This document shows, piece by piece, positions 55,702-64,000 of a stretch of 64,000 nucleotides of DNA. Every line of letters starts with the position of its first letter. Within the stretch, counting starts at the first letter, position 1. Both the position numbers and the translations under genes were made by a program. The notes under the pieces were generated by a model. It was not told where the DNA came from. It saw nothing but the letters and a program-made list of their open reading frames with translations, and ran no database searches. Origin of the DNA: Alopecurus myosuroides (taxonomy: Eukaryota > Streptophyta > Magnoliopsida > Poales > Poaceae); NCBI GenBank assembly GCA_028641055.1, contig CM054060.1, positions 315,461,682-315,525,681 on the forward strand. Direction: 5' to 3'.

Positions 55702-56756
55702 TCATCTATCTAGCGGGCTGATGTAGTGGATGACCATCATCATGTCCAAGTTGGGGATGTCACTATTCCTCATGGTGATCAGAATAGCTCGGCCAGCCTC
55801 CATACCAACTCTTGCGGAATGGAACTGCCTCCATGCTTGAGAGTTGAGGATGACGCGACCATCAGCATTATCCCTGGTGATCGGAACTGCGGTGACAGGT
55901 CCTGATTCTCCACGGCGTACTCCAATGGTACCTTGCTCCATGCCAGCACTGTCCGCTACCGCCATAGGTATTTTCTAGAACACACAATTCCAAGAAAGAA
56001 TAAAAGCACAATGTCACATACCGGCCACATTATAACATAAGCAACTATAGGAATAAGAAAGTGTTAAGAAACATACCATGACATGTCCATTGGAGATGTT
56101 AGTGTTGGTGATGCGATGCACGAAAGGGAACCCGATGTAGCTATCTATCTGGACAAGTTTCTGAAGGACACGGTCCTTCTCAAGTTCGCTAAGATTCGCT
56201 CTTTGAGCAACCACCACATGTTCCATGGGTCCTCCTCGTCCATATCATCCTCAGTGTCCATATCATCCTCAGTGTTCCCAATTTCCTCCTCACTCCCGCC
56301 ATCCTCGCTCGCAATCCCGCCCATATACATAATTTTGATACGAGGTTGCGGTCCTTCCATAGAGAAGTGAATGTAATCACCTCCGCTTAAATTGTATGTG
56401 GCGATGATAGCCTGCAATTGTTCCCCGCAGAAGTAGGTCTTCTTTCTTTCTTTCTTCACTCGAAGAATGTAAATGGTCCCGTGAACATCGAAATCCACGT
56501 TATTGCCTACTAACTCGTTGAACTCTTCGCGAATATTGCATGGTAGAATCTAAAAAAGAAATATAAAAGAATCTTTTGTTAAGAAACACAAGTCTCAAGC
56601 TAGATAGTAAAACGAAAGAACACAAGTTGCAAGTTAACATAAAAAGAATTGTTAATTACCAACGAATCAACGTCACCGTCGTGGAGCTGAAGCATAAAAG
56701 AAGTCCCGGTGAATCGTCGTTGGGCACATCGGGACCGACATACTTTGCAAGCCATG
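55702..56756 (-). pseudogene. B3-like gene carried by CACTA (three exons, one frameshift)
   Basis: Minus-strand exons are about 56756-56660, 56549-56077 and 55974-55702. The introns are 56550-56659 (110 bp) and 55975-56076 (102 bp), both GT-AG and in phase. The first part reads MLQLHDGDVDSL, ILPCNIREEFNELVGNNVDF and SGGDYIHFSMEGPQPRIKIM. A second related half reads NISNGHVM, then KIPMAVADSAG and NSQAWRQFHSARVGMEAGR, and ends MMVIHYISPLDR. The pattern of two B3-fold-like halves is my inference. An acidic linker (EDDMDTEDDMDEED) holds a one-base frame break near 56225-56235. B3 domains bind DNA. Here it is probably captured or long-term CACTA cargo. Confidence 0.6.
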
Positions 56757-57589
56757 TTCTATTAAATTAAGAAAGTACACATAGAGGCTAGAGGAGCATA
56801 GCTATCACAAAACAAAGACAAATGGCAGCTCCTACCTATCACAAAACAAATGCAGAAAGGCTATCTACTTTACTGGAATATCCAAAAACAAAGCAACACT
56901 TTACTGGAACATGCTGTGTGTGGTACCACCAGATTACTGTGTTTTTGTTGTAGCTATCACACCATAAACTACTATCTTGTAAATTTTTACCAGTGGCCAA
57001 TCCAAGTTCTGTGTACTCGTGGAGTCTGAATGACAGATAACATCTGAATTGGGGACATAGACCATTGATTTGTCATGGAAATACGCATTATTAAAAATTA
57101 AATGTGACAGATAACATCCGACATCGCTAAGGGTAAAACAGATTAGTTCAGGGTTCACATGCTGCTGCTCCTGAGGGACAATATACTTTAAACTTAGAGC
57201 CAAGATGCACTACAAAGATCCGATAAGAGCACTGAATCCTGGAGCTCAAAGAAAGCAAACATTCCCGACAACTCTCACTTGAGAGGAATGAACCTCGAGG
57301 AGTGGGTCGCACCCACACGCTTCCAATTTAGGAGCACAACGGCCACCAGGAGCAGGCGCACATCCTCTGGATCCACAACAACGACGGGAGGGCCGGAGTG
57401 GGCTGGGATGGAGAGGGGATGGGAGGGAGGGGGGCTGACCTGGATCAACAACGACGACGACGACGGAGTGGGCGAAGACCTGCTCTGCTCCTCCTCGACA
57501 CTGGCGACGGCGGCGGCGTGTGGGTGCGTGTGGGTGCGGGTGCGGGTGATCTGGTCACTTAGAATATTAAAGCATTGAGCTAATCACAT

Positions 57590-57845
57590 TGGCACCGGTT
57601 TGTGATACAAACCGGTTCTAAAGGATCTGTCCACTGGGCCCCCCACCCTGCCGCAAATGGCCTCAAGGCCTTTAGGACCGGTTTGTGATACAAACCGGTT
57701 CTAAAGGATCTGCCCCCTAGGCCCCCCTCCGCGCAGCAAATGGCCGCAAGTCTTTAGGACCGGTTTGTATTTGCTGCACGGAGGGGGGCCCAGGGGACAG
57801 ATCCTTTAGAACCGGTTTGTATCACAAACCGGTCCTAAAGGTTTT
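57590..57845. repeat. ACCGGTTTGT...ACAAACCGGT inverted-repeat block
   Basis: Four hairpins of the type CTAAAGG-ACCGGTTTGTATCAC lie in direct and inverted order. A GGGCCCCCC segment and its inverse form a larger palindrome centred near 57765. This motif belongs to a different CACTA-like subterminal type from the AGGCG repeats of the host CACTA. Confidence 0.8.
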
Positions 57846-59422
57846 CTCATTTTTTTGCAGCAACAGCGAGGGCTTACCCCAAGCGCAGAGGTACGTCTTT
57901 CGCCTGGGGTATGTGTTATACCGGAGGCGAATATGTGTGCTATTCGCCTGGGGTAAAGGAAGAGCGCCAGGGGGTGGTGTTGGGTGGCCCTGCCACACTT
58001 TATCCCAGTCGCTTCCGTAGTTGGTTCGCCTGGGGTAAGGGACTTACCGCAGGCGCATAGTTCTCTTGTTCGCCTGCGCTAAGTAGCCCAGGCGCGTCTA
58101 CTTTCGTGTTCGCCTGTGGTAGGATATGCTGCTATAAGCAAATCTCTAGTAGTGAAGGTATCCTTCTCAAGCAACCATGCAATTACGATAGAAGAAGTCT
58201 CTTGTGTCCCCAACACACCTAATACAATTGTCAATTGTATAGGTGCACTAGTTCAGTGAACAGAGAGTGAAATACAAGTAATATGGATGATTATAAGTGA
58301 TAATAGCAATCTGAAATAAAAATGCAGCAAGCAGACATGTAGCAGAACTGATTGTAAACGGTGTTTCAATGCTCAGAAACAAGACCTAGGGATCATACTT
58401 TCACTAGTGAACACTCTAAAAGATAATAACATAGTTGAATGCATAAATATCTCTCTTCATTACGCTACCCCGAAACAATCTCTGGTCGAATAACAAACAC
58501 CAATCCATGGGTAGGGCTGTAATAGCACTCCTCAAGTCTGTATTCTCTCTCTAGGGCACCCCACGCAGTCACTATGAGCGCCTCAAATTAGTACTAAACA
58601 AACGCCACAATTTCATAGGGTCATCCAACACAAAATATAAATATCATGCTAAACCACACGGTGCACAAACGGTCACCTTTACACCATGATCAAAGTGTCT
58701 ACGGAGATCTCATAACAAAACCACTTGAGTAGCATAACAGGTGGAGACTAACATCTACTTATTCAACTAGATTGCAAAGCTCATGATCACATAGAGATCT
58801 CACCATGAGAGAGAGAGAGAGAGGTGAAACACATAGCTACCGGTAGACCCCTCAGCCCCGGGGGAGAACTACTCCCTCCTCGTCATAGGAGACAGCAACG
58901 GCGATGAAGATGGAGGTGGAGTCAATGGAGACCCCTCATCCCCGGGGAAACTTTCTCGTCCCGGCAGGGTGCCAGAATAGAGATTTTTGTCCCCCGAAAC
59001 TTTTCGTGGAAAACTGCTGATTTTTTTAGGGTTTGTGCCTCGGGGAGACTATATAGGCGAGAGGGCGACATCGGTGGGTGCCCTAGGGGGGCACACCACT
59101 AGCCGACGCGGCCAGGGGGAGCCCGCGCAGCCCCATGGTATGGCTGATCCAGGGCACCCCTCCGGGTCTCCTTTGAACTTTGTTGACGTGTCGGGAATTC
59201 TAAGACTTTTGGCTTTCGAATCGTCCAATTCCGAGAATATTTCCAGAACAACTTTTCTGAAACTAAAAACAGCAGAAAACAGGAACTGACTCTGTGGTAT
59301 CTTGTCAATAGGTTATTCCCAGAAATTCCATAAAATGACATAAAGTGTAAAGGAAACATGTAGCATATGGCATCAAAACAACATGAAACATCATAAATTA
59401 TGGATACGTTTATGACGTATCA

Positions 59423-60160
59423 CCAACCTGCTATTATCAAAAACAATTTTCCTGTAGAATCCTTAGGTCCACCTTTACCACCTAAAGGAGACTCAGTTCT
59501 TGATCCTAAAGTTCTTCCTGGCACACTTAAATATGCTTATTTAGATGAAAAGAAAATATTATGTTATTGTCAATGCTGACCTTTCAGAGTATGAGGAAGA
59601 ACGTTTATTGGAAACACTCCGGAAGCACCGCAAAGATATTGGTTATACTTTGGATGATCTTAAAGGCATTAGTACTATTCTATGTTAGCATTTAATCAAT
59701 CTTGATCCTGATGCCAAGCATGTGGTTGATCATGAACGCCGCTTAAAATCGAAGAATGAAATAAGTGGTGAGAAGTGAAATATTAAAGCTCCTTGAAGCT
59801 GCTATTATTTATCCTATTGCTGATAGTAGATCGGTTAGTCATGTCCATTGTGTTACCAAGAAAGGAGGTATGACTATTGTTGCTAATGATAAAAATGAAC
59901 TTATTCCTTAAAGAAATATAGTAAGATATAGAATGTGTATTTATTTTAGAAATTGAATAAAGCTGCTAAGAAGGATCATTAGTATTTTCCTTTTATTAAT
60001 AAAATTCTAGAGAGGTTTTGTAAAAACACTCAATTTTTCTATTTTTCCGGTTTCTCTCAAATCCATGTTAAAAATCAAGACCAAGAGAAAACCACTTTCA
60101 CTTGTCCTTATGGTACTTATGCTTGTAGACGCATGCCTTTCGGTTTATGTAATGCACATG
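59423..60160 (+). pseudogene. pol: Athila-type pol scrap (protease-RT region)
   Basis: Decayed plus-strand sequence parallels 2250-2985 of the first Athila element: GPPLPPKGDSVLDPKVLPGT, YTLDDLKGIS-like text, and CPYGTYACRRMPFGLCNA at its end. Many stops and frame changes are present, for example TAG near 59684. It is cut on the left by the minus-strand LTR and on the right by an LTR scrap. Confidence 0.88.
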
Positions 60161-60597
60161 TGATGTCCCACAAGTATAGGGGGTGTATCGTATTACTATC
60201 GATAAATAAGAGTGTCAAACCCAACGAGGAGCAGAAGGTGTTGACAAGCAGACTGGGTGGAGAATTCATTGTAAACACTAGTTAACACGTTTTTGGTGGT
60301 TTTTGATATAGTAGATAAATAAAGTGCGAGTAATTAAATAACAGTAATAACAATTGTAACGAGTGGCCCAATCATTTTGAGAGCAAAGTACAAGACGGTT
60401 GTTTTACTTATTGTGACTAAACGTTCTCGAGGCCACGTGGGAATCTCGTCAAGTGTTTGCATTTCATACAGTTGATTAATATTTATTATGTTGATAGGTG
60501 TTGTGTGGGCGAACCTATGCTAATGCACCGCCCAACTAAGACTAATACATACTTATGATTAAACCCCCTGCAAGCATCCGCAAATACAAGAAGTAAT
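60161..60597 (-). repeat. LTR fragment, inverted relative to 1-436
   Basis: On the minus strand it ends CTTGTGGGACATCA at 60161 and runs to TTACTTCTTGTATTTGCGGA at 60597. It matches 1-436 in reverse orientation, including the stretch around CCCACACAACACCTATC. It is truncated on the right by the gypsy LTR at 60598. No PBS follows, so it is a solo or broken LTR. Confidence 0.85.
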
Positions 60598-61307
60598 TGT
60601 CGGGGGGCTACCCCCGACTAGGGGTAAGGTTGGTGAGAAATGATGATTAAGGTACTGATTGCCGAGTTGGGCCGTACCGAGTTGGTACGTCCCGGATAGA
60701 AAGGTACCGAGTTGGACGGCTGCCGAGATGGAGCTATCTCAGTAGGAAGGGCAAGGAGCTAAATGAAGATGTGAGTATTCTCCGGACTGACCGAGTAGCT
60801 CTTGGTAAGTACGGATAGCCCTGAGTTCTATTCTTACTCGGAGGGAAATTAAATGGAGTCGTTGAGGAGATCCCGTATATCCAGGAAGAGTACATGCGTG
60901 CGGTTCAACTTACTAGGCATGATGATGTGTATGCATATGTTGGTACAATGTGCTGTATGGGCGAGGCCACGTCTTTCTGACAAGGGGGACAGGACATGTC
61001 AGCGACCAGACAGCGAAGACTTTCGGCGTCTGTCACCGGAGAAGCAGAGGCATGCGGTGGTGCACAGTGTGTAGTCACCTACTCTATACTTGTAGTTGGT
61101 GGCCACCAGTATATAATGTGGCCTCCCCCCTCCTACCCGAGGGACGACGACAACGATCACGAGCTAGCAGATATTCTGAGAGGTGAAGACCTAGGAGATG
61201 TAGTGAGCGCGCCAGCTAGGCGTACGATCCCTCCCCGGATACCCACAGTGTCCATCGGCCCCAACCTTAAGTCATCCTATGGCATCTGTCTTCTCCATAA
61301 GGCCACA
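60598..61307 (+). repeat. 5' LTR of Tat-type gypsy
   Basis: 710 bp, from TGTCGGGGGGCT to CATAAGGCCACA. It ends one base before the PBS. Confidence 0.85.
61110..61116 (+). promoter_or_regulatory. LTR TATA box
   Basis: TATATAA in CCACCAGTATATAATGTGG, about 200 bp before the LTR end. Confidence 0.6.
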
Positions 61308-61308
61308 G

Positions 61309-61326
61309 TTGGCGCCTACCGTGGGG
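61309..61326 (+). promoter_or_regulatory. Primer-binding site
   Basis: TTGGCGCCTACCGTGGGG, one base after the LTR. Confidence 0.85.
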
Positions 61327-61339
61327 CCAGCAGCGGCAC

Positions 61340-64000
61340 TGGATGGGATTTCTATCTGGACGGAACCCGTTTCTCGTTCGGGGGAGCGCGTGGTTTGTGG
61401 CCTTGTTCATAGATTCGGTTCCCTCGACTTCGTCACCGACAGCGTGAGCGATTTCTGCGGCAGGCCCGTGCTCGCAGGCGGCTCCGTCGTCAGCTTCGGC
61501 CGGCACTTGGTGTACGTCGCCACCACCGTCATCCGCGTGTACCCCGACGTGGTGCTTGTTGCTACTGATCCTCCTTCCATTCTCGTCGTCCGCGGGCGGC
61601 CTAACGCTAGCTCCGCGGGCAGCGTGGTTGTGATGATGATTGGTCCAGCTCCTGTTGCCGGGAAGGGCGCGCCCGCTGCACCCGAGGCTGTTGGCAAGTC
61701 TGCTCGGCCGAGCCATAAGCCATACGATAGGCCCGAGAATCAACCGGGCTTCAAGGCCCCTACTTCATCGATTGCGATACCGGCTCCTCTCGCTGGTGTC
61801 TTTGAGAAGCTGAGCATGCCCTTAGCCGCGGATACGGATCCGGCGGTGTTGCGGGCGCAGCTCGAGGAGCAGCGCCAGGCCATTCTCCTGGAGGCCACCG
61901 AGATGGCAAAGGTCAGGCTAGAATTTGACCTTGACCAGAATGAGTACAATAGGGCTCATGGTTTTACTCCTATGGCAAAGAACCCTAGTCGGATAGGTGT
62001 TATCCGCCGCAACCTTGGTGCCCAGTTGGCTAGGGATGGTAGAACTGCTAGTAAATCCGCTAGTATGAACTCGGCTGGTAGGCCCAAGTACAGTTCTCCT
62101 GCCAAAACTCTTAGGGTAGCAGAGGCCGATGCTGCTGAGCTGCCGAACCTATCCGGTGAAGCTCACATTAGGCAGCAGGACCGGCTTAATGAGCTTGTTC
62201 TTGAAGCTGGTAGGAAGAATGAGGCTTTCCGGAAGGCGAATCCGTGAGCTGGTGCGTTCCATGTTGTTCAGTCGCATGGGGCGAGATCCGGAGGGCAGGC
62301 TTCCTCACCCCATCTCGGCGGTAGGAGATATCGGAGTGTGAACTCTAGAAGACATAAGAAGATCCAAGTGTATGATCTGGATGTCGCCGGAAAACAGTTA
62401 GCTATAGAGCGGCAGCCCGGTCAAGAACACATTGCTCAATGTGGTGGCAATAATGCGGCCCGAGTTCCACAAGAAGGACAAGGAGGCAACCGGGATGGTC
62501 CAACTCAGCACCCAGCTGCCAACCTGGTTCAACCTCAGCCCGGCGCAGGTCCTGTTGTTCAGCCACAAGTGACTGCCCCCGTGGTCAACCCGGTTCCCCA
62601 ATCCGGTGCCGCGCGGCAGGACCGATACAATGATGGTTACTCGGCAATGGAGCAAGCCGGATATCAGAGGAATGATCAGTATGCTGACCCAGGAGGTGTT
62701 GGAGCTCGGTTGGGAGCACGAATGTTGCAGCCGAGTGACGCAAGGTACAAGTTGGACGGAATCTATCTGTTAGAAGAGATGGAATCGCGGGGCCCACGCG
62801 GACAGCTTTGCCTTGGTCCCAGGATTATGAACGAGCCGGATGTGCCCAAGTTCCAGCTAGCAAGAGGGACCAAGACTTATGATGGGAGCACCAAACTGGA
62901 TGACTGGTTTTTTTTTTTGAATTTAAACTGGATGACTGGCTAAATGACTATGTTAGTGCTGTGCACATTGTCGGCGGTAACCGCAGAAGGGGAGTGAGAT
63001 ATGTGCCCCAAATGTTGGAGGGCCCAGCCCGGATTTGGCTCAACAACCTGCCGACAGACAACATCAATTCCTGGCTTGATTTCTCGGAGACATTCATCAG
63101 TAATTTCACCAGCACCTACACGAGGCCAAACCGGCCACAACAGCTCTCTACATGTAAGCAGAGGGAAGAGGAGACATACTGAGAGTATCTGACTCGCTGG
63201 AGCACTCTGAGAAAACCTGTGAGGGTGTGAATGAATCACAGGCCCTTTCCTGGTTTTCTCAAGGTTGCCGACATGGCAGCATGCTGTGGCAAAAGTTGTA
63301 GAGGGAGATGTCGAGTACGCTCGCTGAGACCATCAATATTGCTGCTATGTATGCACTCGGTGATCCTACTCAGCCTCTGCTCGACTCTTTTGAGCCAAGA
63401 AGGAGAAACAATGGTAATGATGGTACCCGGCGGAATGATCGCCAAGACTACCGGAACAAAAGGCGGGATGACAGACCGGATATCCGCTATGGCTTGGATC
63501 GGGTATCCGCGATTGAGTCAGATCAGCCCGTTGCCGGAAGCAGCCAAAGGCAAAAAAAACTGCTGGGCCCTAGTATGGGCAAAACCAGAACCAGAGCCAG
63601 AACTTCAAGAAGCTGTGGACTGATCCCAAGCAGTCCGGAGACGCTTCTCAGAGATTTATCTTTGAGTCAATGAGGGATGGGCCGTCTAGTTTCCACAATC
63701 GGCATCCGAGTAGGCTGGGAAACCACACTTCCCGGCAGTGCACCTGGTGGAACCGGATTAAGAGCGAAGGCTTTGGCCAATTGCCTCCCCCTCCTCCTCT
63801 GCCGGCTCCGGCTTCAAATGTTCAGCCTATCCAGGCAGCTGCTCCCAGTCCCGCCGAGAACCATCGAAGGGGGAATGTGAATCAAGTGGCGCATGGGTCC
63901 AACAACAACAACGCCCACAACAACTACAACAACAACCGCAACAACAACTTCAATCGGAACAACAACAAAAACAACAATGACAATGGTGGTGGTGGTGGAG
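61340..64000 (+). pseudogene. gag: Tat-type gag (several lesions, incomplete)
   Basis: The frame is open from before the PBS to a TGA at 62245-62247 and again to 62943 in the same phase. The N-terminal half is alanine/proline-rich, then has QLEEQRQAILLEATEMAKVR. The capsid-like core begins PDVPKFQLARGTKTYDGSTK and continues after a frame change as VPQMLEGPARIWLNNLPTDN and FISNFTSTYTRPNRPQQL. Stops stand near 63180 and 63228, followed by arginine-rich text (RRRNNGNDGTRRNDRQDYR). Near the window end a zinc-knuckle remnant (NHTSRQCTWW) precedes an asparagine-rich run (HNNYNNNRNNNFNRNN). A 32-bp insertion at 62908-62939 disrupts the core. The start codon is uncertain. Confidence 0.8.

Larger units (their letters stand above)
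55180..58154. mobile_element. CACTA element, 2,975 bp, non-autonomous
   Basis: The ends are CACTACTAGGGAAAAGCTTA and, reversed, CACTACTAGAGATTTGCTTA, flanked by AAG on both sides (55177-55179 and 58155-58157), a perfect 3-bp duplication. Both subterminal regions carry about ten copies each, in both orientations, of a TTACCCCAGGCGAA-type motif, as expected for transposase-binding sites. No transposase is present. A B3-like gene and a second repeat type lie inside. Confidence 0.95.
55051..59422 (-). mobile_element. Athila-type 5' LTR on minus strand, split by a CACTA
   Basis: The LTR starts on the minus strand with TGATACGTCATAAACGTATC at 59422 and ends near GCGTAGACA at 55051, just before the PBS. 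Without the CACTA and its duplication it is about 1.39 kb, normal for this group. It inserted into an older plus-strand Athila pol, seen at 59423-60160. Confidence 0.88.
60598..64000 (+). mobile_element. Tat-type gypsy element, 5' part (runs off window)
   Basis: LTR 60598-61307, PBS and gag are present. Pol lies outside. The LTR starts TGTCGGGGGGCTACCCCCGA, whose first 20 bases form a hairpin. The preceding GTAAT (60593-60597) is the candidate target duplication, which can only be checked beyond the window. Confidence 0.85.

Noticed and set aside
56934..57203. 89-codon minus-strand frame in the CACTA
   Set aside because: AT-rich, no splice link to the B3-like exons and no recognisable motif.

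Overview
The window is nuclear DNA of a grass, most probably a Triticeae genome (wheat, Aegilops, barley or rye group). It is almost entirely nested transposable elements. The diagnostic signs are Athila-type Ty3/gypsy elements with a tRNA-Asp-like primer site, Tat/Retand-type gypsy elements with a second RNase H and antisense genes, a Ty1/copia LTR beginning TGTTGGGAATATGCCCTAGA (BARE/Angela-like), and CACTA, Mutator, Tourist and Helitron remains. I see no intact ordinary host gene, rRNA or tRNA. The species call is inference from element types.

Layout. 1-5.8 kb: the 3' part of an LTR, then a decayed Athila gag-pol on the + strand. 5.8-8.4 kb: non-repetitive DNA with three exon-like pieces of an unidentified gene. 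8.4-27.2 kb: a minus-strand Tat gypsy element, truncated inside integrase, split by a complete 12.07-kb plus-strand Tat gypsy (10363-22433; two 542-bp LTRs about 2% apart, target duplication AAGAT). The inner element carries an intron-containing antisense gene with its own TATA box. The outer element carries a Mutator-type MITE. A ~180-bp segment is duplicated on both sides of the outer element.

27.7-41.6 kb: a copia element with two LTRs and target duplication GTGAC, interrupted by a 5,998-bp solo LTR with duplication CAATG. 41.6-43.9 kb: a Helitron-like 3' end, a long inverted-repeat (foldback) element with tandem arrays, a Stowaway-like end and an AT microsatellite. 43.9-52.1 kb: an 8.18-kb Mutator-like element (MULE) with ~120-bp terminal inverted repeats. 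It has a nearly intact MuDR transposase gene, a two-exon GRF zinc-finger/membrane-anchor gene and a third, unknown gene. This is the most gene-like and youngest-looking coding part of the window.

52.1-54.6 kb: low-copy-looking DNA and a Tourist MITE. 54.65-59.4 kb: the 5' end of a minus-strand Athila element whose LTR is split by a 2,975-bp CACTA carrying a B3-like gene. 59.4-60.6 kb: an Athila pol scrap and an LTR scrap inverted relative to the window start. 60.6-64 kb: the 5' LTR and gag of another Tat-type gypsy running off the window end.

The elements are separate parasites rather than one pathway. Two modules look coordinated: the MULE (transposase plus two passenger genes between shared TIRs) and the Tat antisense gene, expressed opposite to gag-pol. 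All gag-pol genes seen carry stops or frameshifts and are non-functional as read.
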